DNA of 64,000 nucleotides. Origin: an uncultured Muribaculaceae bacterium. Its GTDB lineage: Bacteria > Bacteroidota > Bacteroidia > Bacteroidales > Muribaculaceae. Location: NCBI GenBank assembly GCA_910585285.1, contig CAJUDL010000003.1, positions 1-64,000 of the forward strand. The letters are read 5' to 3'. The notes beneath the pieces were generated by a model. That model was given only the letters and a program-made list of their open reading frames with translations, made no database searches and had not been told where the DNA came from. Position numbers and translations under genes: made by a program. Shown here one piece after another: positions 16,327 to 25,394 of the stretch; the stretch's first letter is position 1; the number at the start of each line of letters is the position of its first letter.

Positions 16327-16917
16327 TCAACCAAAATAATTGTCAACGTCTGCACGGTTCCTATTATATAGAAGCATCCCTGCGGCAACATTGTCAGCTT
16401 TCTCACGTCCAAGTTGCGCCTCTACAATAGCCAATGACCATTTCAGAGCAAGTGCAGGTCCTGCGCCAAGCACAAATTTGTCGTCAGTCACGACCCTCTT
16501 CTCTGAATGAATTGCTCCTGTCATCATTTTTTCAAAACCGGGATAACATGTTGCTTCCCGTCCTTTCAAAAGACCCATCTGACCGAGCACCACCGCCGGC
16601 GACGCACAAATTGCGGCAATCTTCCCGCTCTTAGATTCAAATTGATTCTTAAGCAAGCCGTGCAACGGATCAAAATCATACAGATTTGTGGCTCCGGGCA
16701 TTCCTCCAGGTAGAATCAGCCAAGCTGCATCTTTAAAAAGCGCATTGTTGAAAATTAGGTCTGCAGTAATAGTTACGCCGTGGGCTCCGGTTACCTGAAG
16801 CGATGAGGAGATCGAAACTGTCTTCACCGGCATCCCCGCCCGACGAAGAACATCCACCGGGGTTAATGCCTCGACCTCTTCAAAACCATCGGCAAGAAAT
16901 ACATAAGATTCTCTCAT
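16327..16917 (-). CDS. DJ-1/PfpI family protein
   Basis: A 196-residue protein of the DJ-1 branch, probably a redox-sensing or glyoxal-protective hydrolase-like protein. The reactive cysteine is Cys104 in AAICASPAVVLG, and the partner glutamate is among residues 13-16 (DGFEEVEA). LILPGGMPGA near 68 is the other family motif. It has a TAnnTTTG promoter upstream and is followed by yigZ. Confidence 0.9.
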   Translation of the reverse strand: MRESYVFLADGFEEVEALTPVDVLRRAGMPVKTVSISSSLQVTGAHGVTITADLIFNNALFKDAAWLILPGGMPGATNLYDFDPLHGLLKNQFESKSGKIAAICASPAVVLGQMGLLKGREATCYPGFEKMMTGAIHSEKRVVTDDKFVLGAGPALALKWSLAIVEAQLGREKADNVAAGMLLYNRNRADVDNYFG

Positions 16918-16962
16918 AGCTCAAAATTTTATTTCATTAGTGTCAGTGTGTTTATCTCACCA

Positions 16963-16970
16963 CAAAGATA
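16963..16970 (-). promoter_or_regulatory. -7 box upstream of the DJ-1 gene
   Basis: On the minus strand TATCTTTG fits TAnnTTTG, about 46 bases before the start codon. No clear -33 box is visible. Confidence 0.45.
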
Positions 16971-17057
16971 ACAAAATATTCAGTATATTTGAGAAATTCA
17001 TTCAAAATTTTTAATTTTTCTTTATTTTTCCGTCAATACTTGAACTGATGTCATCTA

Positions 17058-18518
17058 TCAGACCTCAATTTTCTTATATCGCGGCACCAACGTCTTCATC
17101 ACTACCCATGCCAAGAGATAAGAAACCGCACAAACGCTGAACACTATCATATATCCTGCCGGTTTGCCATGGAATCCCATAAATGAGAAAGCCTCGCCCT
17201 GATTAGCCGCATAATCGAAAAGAATACCCGAACCTTGGTTAATGATATAGGAGCTCACACCTCCTGCCATTGTGCCGATACCGACGATTGTGCCAACAGT
17301 AGATGTCGGGAACATGTCGCCGATAGTTGAATACAAGTTCGCACTCCAAGCCTGATGTGCCGCGCCTGCAAGACCGATGATCACTGCGGGCCACCATGAC
17401 GAATACACTCCCAACGGCTGAGCGAACAAAGCAAGAATGGGAACGAATGCAAATATCAACATCGCGCGCATTCGTCCGGCATAGGGATTCATTCCTCTAT
17501 TTTCCACAAAGATCTTGGGAAGATAACCACCCATAATGGAAAGCACAGTGACAATGAAATACAATGTGAAGATCAATGCCTGTCCCATTGGCGTATAGCT
17601 TGCGAAGCCGAACTGATCGGAGAAATATGCCGGTGCCCAAAACAGAAGGAACCACCACACGCCGTCGGTCAATGCCTTTCCTGCGATAAATGCCCAGGTC
17701 TGACGGAAGCTGATGCATTTCCAGAATGATATAGTTTTGGTTTCTTCCTTCTCTATCTGTTTTTCACTCTCGCCTGCTTCATCCTGTTGTATATACGCCA
17801 ATTCCGCTTCATTCACGAATCTGGATTTCTCCGGTGCGGAATATAGATTTATCCAGAAACCCATCCATATAAAACCAAGGGCACCTATGATGACAAATGC
17901 CATCTCCCATCCCCACATCCTTGCGAGAACGGGAATACACAATGGAGCTGCCAAGGCACCTACAGAAGCACCGGCATTGAATATGGAGGTTGCAAAAGCA
18001 CGGTCTTTCTTCGGGAAATACTGAGCTGTCACCTTGATTGCCGCGGGAAAGTTTCCTGCCTCACCAATAGCGAGAAGTGCCCTGCACCCAAGGAACAGAC
18101 ATACGCTCACAGTAGCGATCGACAAAGCGAGTGCCGAACCGCTTTTCACCATCGACAAAGCTTCGACAGAGTCAAGACCCTCGATCTTCATTGTCAGCCA
18201 GCCGCATCCTCCATGCAGACATGCAGCGAGCGACCAAATGAATATCGCCCAGATATACCCCTTTCGTGATCCCATCCAGTCGATGAATTTACCTGCGAAC
18301 AAGCTGACACCGGCGTAAAAGAGGGAAAAGAAACCGGTAATTGCACCGTAATTGGTGTCTGTCCAATGAAATTCGGGAGCTATGAAATCTTTCCACGTCA
18401 GCGACAACACCTGTCGGTCGAGATAGTTTATCGTTGTGGCGAAAAATAGAAGCGAGCATATCACCCATCGCCAGTTTGTTTTACGCGCTGCAAGCGCTAT
18501 TGAAGAAACATTTTCCAT
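17058..18518 (-). CDS. exuT: hexuronate transporter, MFS ACS family
   Basis: Inner-membrane symporter of 486 residues with about twelve membrane segments, of the anion:cation symporter branch used for galacturonate and glucuronate. The start NWRWVICSLLFFATTINYLDRQVLSL is the typical ACS opening helix, and FNAGASVGALAAPL is also characteristic. It is the last gene of the uxuA-SDR-uxaC operon, which degrades hexuronates, and that supports the substrate. An intercistronic hairpin separates it from uxaC. Confidence 0.9.
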   Translation of the reverse strand: MENVSSIALAARKTNWRWVICSLLFFATTINYLDRQVLSLTWKDFIAPEFHWTDTNYGAITGFFSLFYAGVSLFAGKFIDWMGSRKGYIWAIFIWSLAACLHGGCGWLTMKIEGLDSVEALSMVKSGSALALSIATVSVCLFLGCRALLAIGEAGNFPAAIKVTAQYFPKKDRAFATSIFNAGASVGALAAPLCIPVLARMWGWEMAFVIIGALGFIWMGFWINLYSAPEKSRFVNEAELAYIQQDEAGESEKQIEKEETKTISFWKCISFRQTWAFIAGKALTDGVWWFLLFWAPAYFSDQFGFASYTPMGQALIFTLYFIVTVLSIMGGYLPKIFVENRGMNPYAGRMRAMLIFAFVPILALFAQPLGVYSSWWPAVIIGLAGAAHQAWSANLYSTIGDMFPTSTVGTIVGIGTMAGGVSSYIINQGSGILFDYAANQGEAFSFMGFHGKPAGYMIVFSVCAVSYLLAWVVMKTLVPRYKKIEV

Positions 18519-18539
18519 TTCTATTAAATTTTAAGGATG

Positions 18540-18584
18540 AATCTTCGGCTAATGCACTAAAAGCGTAGTGCGCAGCCGAAGATT
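18540..18584 (-). other. hairpin between uxaC and exuT
   Basis: AATCTTCGGCT (18540-18550) pairs with 18574-18584, and GCACTA/TAGTGC (18554-18559 with 18566-18571) forms an upper stem, 17 bp in all. No T-run follows directly on the minus strand. It may partly stop transcription or protect the uxaC message, setting transporter level apart from the enzymes. Confidence 0.6.
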
Positions 18585-18599
18585 GAGTTTCATAAAAAT

Positions 18600-20015
18600 T
18601 CAGAAATTGAAGAATTTCTTGGCATTGTTATAGCAGATATCCTCAATCATTTTCTGAACTCTCTCTCTTTCATATCCGTCATAAGGGATCATGCCATTTT
18701 CCACGTCGTTGCCTATGAGATTACAAAGTGTTCTGCGGAAATATTCATGTCTGGGATATGACACGAATGAGCGCGAATCCGTGAGCATTCCCACAAACCT
18801 GCTGAGGAGCCCCTGGTTTGACAACGCATTCATCTGCCTAACCATACCGTCGATCTGATCGTTAAACCACCATCCCGAACCAAACTGCATCTTCCCAGCC
18901 ACGCTACCATCCTGGAAATTACCTATCATCGTAGCCACAACCTCGTTTGCACAAGGATTGAGATTATACAGAATCGTCTTCGCAAGCTTACTTTTACTAT
19001 TAAGACGATCCAGGAATTTCGCGCAACTTTGGGCTGTATTGAATTCTCCGATAGAATCAAAACCGCTGTCTGGACCGAGCTTCTCCATCATCAAAGAATT
19101 GGAATTGCGGATGGTTCCATAATGGAATTGCTGCGTCCACCCTGAATCGGCATCCATTTCTCCAAACACTTCAAGCATCTTGCTCTTGAATTTAGAAATC
19201 TCATTATCCGTCAGCTTATTCCCATTCGTAACTTTATCAAAGATCACCGGAATCTCTTCTTCGGTATAATCATCGGCATAAAATTCGGATATTCCATGAT
19301 CGCTCAGACGACATCCACACTCTTCAAAGAAATCATGACGGCGCTGCAACGCTTCTATGAAATCATTGAAATTTTTGATAGCAATGCCGGCTGTCTTGGA
19401 AAGTTTTTCCACATATGCTTTAAACGCTTCCGGATTCTCAACTGCCATAGCCTTATCCGGACGCCAGGTAGGCAGAACCTTGATTTCAAAGCCTTCCTCT
19501 CTCAATCGGCGATGATGTTCCAGAGAATCCACAGGATCATCAGTGGTGCATACGGTTTCCACACCATATTTACGCATCAGTCCGCGAGCTGTCATCGATG
19601 GGTCGTTACGCAATTTTTCATTGCATTCTTCGTATATCTCCCTTGCCGTCTGAGGATTCAGTTGCTTGTTAATTCCGAAAGCCGTACGCAACTCGAGATG
19701 AGTCCAGTGATAGAGAGGATTTCTGAATGTGTAAGGCACTGTTTCTGCCCATTTTTCAAATTTCTCCCAGTCAGAAGTATCTTTTCCGGTGATAAATCTC
19801 TCCTCAACACCGTTAGCTCGAAGCGCACGCCATTTGTAATGATCGCCACCCAGCCAAAGTTCGGTAATCGAATTAAACTTATAGTCGTTTGCTATCATTG
19901 CCGGATCAAGATGGCAATGATAATCTATTATAGGCATTTTTGCCGCATGATTGTGATAAAGATCCTTTGCCGTGTCTGTTTCCAGCAAGAAATCCTTATC
20001 CATAAACTCCTTCAT
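18600..20015 (-). CDS. uxaC: uronate isomerase
   Basis: Converts D-glucuronate to D-fructuronate and D-galacturonate to D-tagaturonate, the first step of hexuronate breakdown in the cytoplasm. The 471-residue protein carries the metal-binding YHCHLDP near residue 36, ITELWLGGDHYKWRALRANGV, and TVPYTFRNPLYHWTHLEL, all standard for UxaC. I chose ATG 20015 (MKEFMDKDFLLE), which matches the family N-terminus. The TTG at 20024 adds three residues. It lies in an operon with the SDR reductase upstream and exuT downstream. Confidence 0.95.
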   Translation of the reverse strand: MKEFMDKDFLLETDTAKDLYHNHAAKMPIIDYHCHLDPAMIANDYKFNSITELWLGGDHYKWRALRANGVEERFITGKDTSDWEKFEKWAETVPYTFRNPLYHWTHLELRTAFGINKQLNPQTAREIYEECNEKLRNDPSMTARGLMRKYGVETVCTTDDPVDSLEHHRRLREEGFEIKVLPTWRPDKAMAVENPEAFKAYVEKLSKTAGIAIKNFNDFIEALQRRHDFFEECGCRLSDHGISEFYADDYTEEEIPVIFDKVTNGNKLTDNEISKFKSKMLEVFGEMDADSGWTQQFHYGTIRNSNSLMMEKLGPDSGFDSIGEFNTAQSCAKFLDRLNSKSKLAKTILYNLNPCANEVVATMIGNFQDGSVAGKMQFGSGWWFNDQIDGMVRQMNALSNQGLLSRFVGMLTDSRSFVSYPRHEYFRRTLCNLIGNDVENGMIPYDGYERERVQKMIEDICYNNAKKFFNF

Positions 20016-20061
20016 ACCCTCCAATTATAAACCATTAATTATTAACCATTAACCCATTGTC

Positions 20062-20874
20062 CTACATCGCAAACGCATTAAACCCTCCGTCTACGATTGC
20101 CACCGTGCCGGTCACAAATGAGGATGCGTCAGATATGAGATACTGTATTGTGCCGCAAAGCTCCTCCGCACGACCAAATCTCTTGAACGGAGTCTGGCGA
20201 ATCACGTCTTGTCCGCGTTCCGTGTAACTACCGTCAGGATTTGTGAGAAGACTGCGGTTCTGGTTGGTCAGGAAGAATCCGGGAGCGATGGCATTGACGC
20301 GAATCTCCGGAGTGAACTTGGTGGCAACTTCGTTTGCCATAAACGCGGTGAAATTGCTAATGCCCGCTTTGGCAGCAGCATATCCCATCACACGAGTCAA
20401 AGGACGAAACGCCGCCATGGAAGAAAAATTCACGATTGTTCCCTTCCCTGCCTCGACCATTGGGCGAAGAAATACCTGAGTAGGAATCACCGTCCCCGTA
20501 AGATTGACATTGAGCACACGCTCAAACTCCTCAACCTTCACATCGAAGAATGTGCCCGAAGGGGGAATAGTTGCCCCCGGCATGTTCCCACCCGCTGCAT
20601 TCAGCAACGAATCAACCTTACCATATGCCGCAAGAATGTCAGCACAATTTTGCTCAACCACCTCTTTATTCATGACATCGGTCACGAGAAACATAGCTTC
20701 GCCACCGTTATCCTTTATCTCTTTCACAATGGCATCACCCTCCTCTTTGCGGCGACCCAGTATCACAACCTTCGCCCCTTCTGATGCGAGATACTTACCT
20801 ATGCAGCTTCCCAGCACACCGGTTCCTCCGGTGATGACCACCACCTTATCCTTAACTGAAAATATATTGCTCAT
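20062..20874 (-). CDS. SDR-family fructuronate (mannonate) oxidoreductase
   Basis: Short-chain dehydrogenase of 270 residues with the NAD(P) motif TGGTGVLG near residue 16, NAAGGNMPG, a catalytic Ser in NFSSMAAF and YAAAK for Tyr/Lys. By position between uxuA and uxaC it should reduce D-fructuronate to D-mannonate, the role of the unrelated UxuB in E. coli. Such SDR-type replacements are known in other bacteria. The substrate is inferred from the operon, not from active-site residues. Confidence 0.85.
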   Translation of the reverse strand: MSNIFSVKDKVVVITGGTGVLGSCIGKYLASEGAKVVILGRRKEEGDAIVKEIKDNGGEAMFLVTDVMNKEVVEQNCADILAAYGKVDSLLNAAGGNMPGATIPPSGTFFDVKVEEFERVLNVNLTGTVIPTQVFLRPMVEAGKGTIVNFSSMAAFRPLTRVMGYAAAKAGISNFTAFMANEVATKFTPEIRVNAIAPGFFLTNQNRSLLTNPDGSYTERGQDVIRQTPFKRFGRAEELCGTIQYLISDASSFVTGTVAIVDGGFNAFAM

Positions 20875-20910
20875 ATTCGAATTCTTTTATTTCAACTCCA
20901 TTCAAGCGTC

Positions 20911-22065
20911 CTATTTAAGCGCCGCCATAACTCCCGAAATCATCCCGAGCGCCAGCATTCTTCCATGGAAAGAATACCCTGCATTATATCCCATCTTATC
21001 GTCGCCAAGCATCAGCGGCGCATGATCCACACGCATTGCCACTCCCGGTCGCTCCTTTTCAAATATTCTCACAACCTCGATAAGTCTTGGATCAAGATGT
21101 GTAGATTCCTTAAAATCGCCGTTAGGCTGCACCTTGCAAATGCGGGCATGCACGAAATGAGTGCGTGAAGCATATTTCTTCGCCAGCTCCACAACATTAT
21201 TATGTGCTCCGGCACTCAGAGAACCGGCACAGAATGTAAGTCCATTATGAGTATTCGGCACAGCATTCAGGAATGCCTCTATATCCGCATCGCAGGTAAC
21301 AATTCTCGGCAAACCAAGGATAGGCATTGGAGGATCATCGGGATGTACGCACATGTCTATGCCATATTCATCGCACACCGGCATGATGGCGTTAAGGAAA
21401 TAAGCCATATTTGCTCTAAGAGCTTCTGCGTCTATACCTTTATAAAGATCAAGAAGTTCGCGGAATTTATTCACAGGCTCAAGATCGTCCTCCGTAATGT
21501 TTCCATTCACGAATCCCTGTGTCTTCACAATGATATTTTCGACAAGACGATGTTCCGCTTCCTTATTCATGCGCGGAGCAACCTCTTCCCGCATACGGCG
21601 AAGTGTATCTTCATCATAATCATCGGCTGCATTCTCGCGCTTAAGGATGTTAATGTCGAAATAAGCAAATTCCGCACGGTTGAAATATAAATTAGAAGTG
21701 CCATCAGGATTTGGATATTCCAGATCCGTTCGCGCCCAGTCGAGCACAGGCATAAAGTTATAGCATATTGTCTTTACTCCCGCCTTACCTAAATTTCGCA
21801 GACTTTCCTTATAATTTTCGATGAGGTGATCACGGTCAGGACCGCCATATTTTATAGACTCGCAAACAGGAAGACTTTCAACTACCGACCATCTCAGTCC
21901 GCGTTCCTCAATAAAATTTTTCATTTTATTGACCTCTTCCTCGCTCCATATTTCACCATTGGGGATATGATGAAGCGCCGTCACAATACCTTCAACGCCA
22001 ATCTGGCGCAACATTTCAAGTGTTATCTTATCGTTGGGTCCGAACCAACGCCAAGTTTTTTCCAT
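20911..22065 (-). CDS. uxuA: mannonate dehydratase
   Basis: Removes water from D-mannonate to give 2-keto-3-deoxy-D-gluconate. The 384-residue protein shows the UxuA N-terminus MEKTWRWFGPNDKITLEMLRQ and ends with RVDHAPLMLGDDKMGYNAGYSFHGRM. MCVHPDDPP and the HARICKVQPNGDFKESTHL block carry metal and substrate ligands. It is the first gene of the hexuronate operon. Its upstream region contains a long imperfect hairpin (element C). Confidence 0.95.
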   Translation of the reverse strand: MEKTWRWFGPNDKITLEMLRQIGVEGIVTALHHIPNGEIWSEEEVNKMKNFIEERGLRWSVVESLPVCESIKYGGPDRDHLIENYKESLRNLGKAGVKTICYNFMPVLDWARTDLEYPNPDGTSNLYFNRAEFAYFDINILKRENAADDYDEDTLRRMREEVAPRMNKEAEHRLVENIIVKTQGFVNGNITEDDLEPVNKFRELLDLYKGIDAEALRANMAYFLNAIMPVCDEYGIDMCVHPDDPPMPILGLPRIVTCDADIEAFLNAVPNTHNGLTFCAGSLSAGAHNNVVELAKKYASRTHFVHARICKVQPNGDFKESTHLDPRLIEVVRIFEKERPGVAMRVDHAPLMLGDDKMGYNAGYSFHGRMLALGMISGVMAALK

Positions 22066-22100
22066 ATATTAGTTCGATTGAGTTTTAGCGTTAGATTTTT

Positions 22101-22297
22101 ACTTTATAATTTATTTAAGTTTCGCAAGCTTCAACTTAAAGTTTAAGAGTTTATAAGTTTAAAAGTTTATCTGGTTTGACTCGGTTTGAACTCTCTACTA
22201 ATATCTCTTCAAACCAATAAACTTATAAACTGCGCATAGCGCAAATAAACTTATAAACTTCAACTTTACGCTTGCGAAAGTTGAATAATTTATAAGG
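22101..22297. repeat. long imperfect hairpin element C upstream of uxuA
   Basis: The arms about 22101-22180 and 22209-22297 are mutually complementary (for example GGTTTGA 22173-22179 with TCAAACC 22209-22215, and TTTCGCAAGC 22120-22129 with GCTTGCGAAA 22270-22279). A GC-rich insert around GCGCATAGCGC (22233-22243) lies only in the right arm and is flanked by direct repeats of AATAAACTTATAAACT. The plan is like elements A and B, but the 31-base core is absent. If the CAAAAATA at 22326-22333 marks a minus-strand -7 box (TATTTTTG), the hairpin lies in the uxuA leader. Confidence 0.6.
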
Positions 22298-22435
22298 AGA
22301 TTAATTTAAGGAGAATAAATTTTTACAAAAATACTAAAACTTTTCCAAAACTCCCACACTCTCATTAAATTTATAGAGTCTGTAGAGTCACATTAAAATT
22401 CAAATTCATAAAAAGTTTCATTTGCAATCCATCTG

Positions 22436-22484
22436 TCTGGCGCAGCCGGTTGAGTGAAGGCACCTTGGTGCCCCGTATGCCGTC
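22436..22484 (+). repeat. dispersed 49-base repeat, copy 1
   Basis: Starts TCTGGCGCAGCCGGTTGAG and ends GCCGTC, with the central hairpin GGCACCTTGGTGCC. It is shared with copies at 24749, 26093 and 42940, all in the same orientation. It lies between the divergent uxuA and apbE. The rest of the 22298-22574 stretch contains no gene. Confidence 0.9.
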
Positions 22485-22532
22485 GTTATCCTGAGTCATT
22501 CCTCGAATTTGCAATAATATTTTTATGCAGGA

Positions 22533-22564
22533 TTTGTCTATTTATGCATTATTAGCTAATTTTG
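22533..22564 (+). promoter_or_regulatory. apbE: apbE-rmuC promoter
   Basis: TTTG (22533-22536), a 20-base spacer and TAATTTTG (22557-22564) form a good Bacteroidota promoter. The expected transcription start is about 22570, only a few bases before the ATG at 22575. Confidence 0.65.
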
Positions 22565-22574
22565 AATCATAAGT

Positions 22575-23597
22575 ATGCATAAAGGTATGTCTAAAAAATA
22601 TATTTTATCAATTTCCACTTTGCTTGCAGTCGCCATCATCCTTCTTGCAGGGGGCTGCAGCAAGACAAAACAAAAGAATTCCTCCTGGCAAAAGAAAGAA
22701 GGTCTTGTTTGGAACACCTCTTTCCATATCACATATGAAGGACCGGAAGCTATTGCCGATTCCGCAGTTGCCGTGCTTGACCGTGTCGGAAAATCCCTTT
22801 CCGTTTTTGACACCGCCTCTCTCGTGAGCCGTGTCAATCGATTTGACTCCACAAGAGTTAATACAGATTTCATCCGCGTTTATGTGATGTCTAAAAAAAT
22901 CAACAAGGCTTCCGGAGGTGCATTTGATCCGACCCTTTCTCCTCTCATCACAGCCTGGGGATTTGGCAAAGGACACTCTGCAACTACTGACACTCTACGC
23001 ATAGATTCTATCCTCAAATATGTAGGCATAGAGAAAACACGTCTTTCGCATGATGCCCTGATCAAAGATGATCCCCGCATTGAATTCAACTTCTCGGCAA
23101 TCGCCAAAGGTTATGGTTGCGATGCCGTGTCTGAAATGCTGGAACAGAATGGAGTAAAAAATTATCTTATTGAAATTGGAGGCGAAATAATGATGCGTGG
23201 CAATAATCCGGAAGGTTCAAAATGGCGCATATCCATCGACAAACCCATTCTGTCGGCAGACCGGGAGATACACGATTCTCAAGAAATCATTGCTGTAACC
23301 GATATGGGTGTTGCCACATCCGGCAATTACCGCAATTTCCATAAAGCATCCGATGGTTCCACTTACGGTCATACGATTTCCGCGACGACCGGACGTCCTG
23401 TTGCGACAGATGTAATCTCAGCAACAATTCTTGCTCCTACCGCCATGCAGGCGGATGGACTCGCCACAGCCTTTATGGCTATGGGAAGCAAAAAATCTCA
23501 AGAGCTAAACAACTCACTGCACTTGCCGGTAATGCTTGTATTAACAGATTCCACAGTTTGGACTTCACCACAATTTGAAAAACTTATCCGGAAATGA
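22575..23597 (+). CDS. apbE: FAD:protein FMN transferase lipoprotein
   Basis: Attaches FMN to threonine residues of membrane flavoproteins such as those of the Nqr and Rnf complexes. The 340-residue protein begins with a lipoprotein signal whose lipobox is LAGGC, so it should be anchored in the membrane facing the periplasm. Family motifs are GGAFDPTLSPL, FSAIAKGYGCDAV, IEIGGEIMMRG, GVATSGNYRNF and AMQADGLATAFMAMG. A second ATG at 22587 (MSKKYIL) would leave a more normal leader from the nearby promoter and is a real alternative start. It overlaps rmuC by 4 bases. Confidence 0.92.
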   Translation: MHKGMSKKYILSISTLLAVAIILLAGGCSKTKQKNSSWQKKEGLVWNTSFHITYEGPEAIADSAVAVLDRVGKSLSVFDTASLVSRVNRFDSTRVNTDFIRVYVMSKKINKASGGAFDPTLSPLITAWGFGKGHSATTDTLRIDSILKYVGIEKTRLSHDALIKDDPRIEFNFSAIAKGYGCDAVSEMLEQNGVKNYLIEIGGEIMMRGNNPEGSKWRISIDKPILSADREIHDSQEIIAVTDMGVATSGNYRNFHKASDGSTYGHTISATTGRPVATDVISATILAPTAMQADGLATAFMAMGSKKSQELNNSLHLPVMLVLTDSTVWTSPQFEKLIRK

Positions 23598-24688
23598 TTG
23601 AAGCATTAGTTATTCTGAGCATTGTCCTTAGCATTGCCGTGATCGCACTGCTCTTATATTTCCGTAGCCGCATGGACCGCATGGCTCGGGAATCGGAACA
23701 GAATTTCAAACTTATGGCTGCCGAGTCTCTCGACAGAAACGCTCGCACTCTACAGCAAAACAATGCCGACCAACTGACCACCATCCTCACTCCACTCAAA
23801 ATGCGCATTGAGGATTTCAACCGGGAAATGGCTAAGAGCTACACAGATGCGGCAGCCTCCCGACGCTCCCTTTCCGACCAGATAGAACGTCTCACGCGAT
23901 TGAATCTTTCCATTGGCGAGGAAGCACGCAATCTCTCCTCAGCGTTGCGCGGCAACAACCGCGTGCAGGGGCAGTGGGGAGAAACCGTGCTGGAATCATT
24001 GCTCGAACGCGCCGGACTGAAGAAAGGTATCAACTTCGACACACAGGTAACGCGCGACACCTCGGGGAATTCTTTACGTGATGAAGATGGTCGTCATCTG
24101 CGTCCTGACCTGATTATATTCCTTCCAGACAACCGTAATATCATCATTGATGCCAAGACATCCCTTTCCGGCTACCTTGATTTTTGCGAAGCGGTATCGG
24201 ATCAGGAAGCAAAAGAGGCAATGAAGCGACACATAACCTCCGTCAAGAAACACATTGACGAACTTGCTGCGCGCAACTACCCCAAATCCATAGAAAATGC
24301 CGCAGAACAAGTATTGATGTTCATCCCCAATGACGGAGCATTGATTGCAGCCGTTGATACCGACAACTCAATTGTAAATTACGCACTCGATAGGAAGATT
24401 GTATTGGTATCTCCCTCGCAGATAATGGGACTGGTAATGCTGGTATCGCAGATATGGCGAAAAGAAGCGCAAGACCGCAATGCGGCAGAGATCGCCCGTT
24501 TGGGAGGCTTGCTCTACGATTCAGCCAAAGACTTCCTCACCGACCTACAGAACATCGAGAAAAACCTCAACGCCGCCCATCGCAGCTACGAATCAGCCAT
24601 CTCCCGCCTCACCTCCGGCTCTCGCAGCTTCCTCTCCCGCGCCGAACGCCTCCGCGACCTCGGCGCCAAAACCTCCCGGCACCCCTAA
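23594..24688 (+). CDS. rmuC: DNA recombination protein RmuC
   Basis: A membrane-anchored protein of 364 residues with one N-terminal helix (about 3-22) and a coiled-coil stretch. A RmuC nuclease-like domain follows, containing VQGQWGETVLESLLERAGL, RPDLIIFLPDNRNIIIDAKTSL and the VSQIWRKEAQDRNA block. It limits recombination at inverted repeats in E. coli; the mechanism is uncertain. The ATGA overlap with apbE indicates translational coupling. The last 50 codons are unusually C-rich and G-poor. Confidence 0.92.
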   Translation: MIEALVILSIVLSIAVIALLLYFRSRMDRMARESEQNFKLMAAESLDRNARTLQQNNADQLTTILTPLKMRIEDFNREMAKSYTDAAASRRSLSDQIERLTRLNLSIGEEARNLSSALRGNNRVQGQWGETVLESLLERAGLKKGINFDTQVTRDTSGNSLRDEDGRHLRPDLIIFLPDNRNIIIDAKTSLSGYLDFCEAVSDQEAKEAMKRHITSVKKHIDELAARNYPKSIENAAEQVLMFIPNDGALIAAVDTDNSIVNYALDRKIVLVSPSQIMGLVMLVSQIWRKEAQDRNAAEIARLGGLLYDSAKDFLTDLQNIEKNLNAAHRSYESAISRLTSGSRSFLSRAERLRDLGAKTSRHP

Positions 24689-24748
24689 TCCCCCTCCGTT
24701 AGAACATTCCCATGAGATTGATCTCTCTATGATTAGAATATTCCCCGG

Positions 24749-24797
24749 TCTGGCGCAGCCGGTTGAGAGAAGGCACCTTGGTGCCCCGTTAGCCGTC
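24749..24797 (+). repeat. dispersed 49-base repeat, copy 2
   Basis: Differs from copy 1 at a few positions (GAGAGAAGG, CGTTAGCC), with the GGCACCTTGGTGCC hairpin intact. It lies 60 bases after rmuC and, with copy 3, brackets the toxin-antitoxin pair as direct repeats. Confidence 0.9.
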
Positions 24798-24873
24798 CCC
24801 TGTCAAAGATTCTGAATTATAGCCCAATATATAACCTCATATTGTTTTAATTATGATAAACTAATCTTGACTA

Positions 24874-24907
24874 TTTGCTTAACTTTAGAAGATTTTCACT
24901 ATATTTG
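24874..24907 (+). promoter_or_regulatory. promoter of the toxin-antitoxin pair
   Basis: TTTG (24874-24877) and TATATTTG (24900-24907) are spaced by 22 bases, slightly wider than the usual 19-20. The leader to the ATG at 24956 would be about 42 bases. Confidence 0.5.
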
Positions 24908-24955
24908 CAAATCAAAGTAGTTCAACAATAGCAAATTTGCAGATGTTGTAATGTT

Positions 24956-25381
24956 ATGATAAGTGTTTTTGACCGATATAAAGGAATTCCGATAGGGACA
25001 ATAATCAAAAGGGATCTCAAAAAAAGAGGGATCTCTCAGATTGCATTGTCTCGATCCATTGGAATCTCATATAAAACACTAAACCGAATCATCAACAATC
25101 ACCGCGCTATTGAAACCGCATATGCCATAAAGATTGAGCGGATATTGAATTACGAGCCATCTTTTCTTATCAACTTACAGAATTATATCATTCAAAGAGA
25201 CAAGGATCAAAAATCAATTGTTTTATATGGCACCACTCCCGCAATACGCAAATGTGTATTCTGGGACATTGACATGAATAAACTCGATTGGCGTAAAAAC
25301 AAGACATTCATCATCAATCGCGTTTCCCAATACGGCAACCCTTCCGAAAAATCCGCCATAAATAAATTCTATGGCTTATAA
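24956..25381 (+). CDS. XRE-type HTH protein, putative antitoxin of an AbiEii pair
   Basis: A 141-residue protein with an N-terminal helix-turn-helix of the XRE/HigA type (about residues 12-62, IALSRSIGISYKTLNRI). The C-terminal segment (about 95-141, IRKCVFWDIDMNKLDWRKNK...INRVSQYGNPSEKSAINKFYG) resembles the DUF6922 domain, which I recall as a frequent partner of AbiEii genes in Bacteroidota. It stands 13 bases before the nucleotidyltransferase gene, in the antitoxin position. An autorepressor plus neutraliser role is inferred. Confidence 0.72.
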   Translation: MISVFDRYKGIPIGTIIKRDLKKRGISQIALSRSIGISYKTLNRIINNHRAIETAYAIKIERILNYEPSFLINLQNYIIQRDKDQKSIVLYGTTPAIRKCVFWDIDMNKLDWRKNKTFIINRVSQYGNPSEKSAINKFYGL

Positions 25382-25394
25382 ATCATAATCCATC

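Noticed and set aside
22436..22484. 49-base repeat as a degenerate tRNA
   Set aside because: The start looks a little like a D-arm, but there is no anticodon arm or TTC loop.
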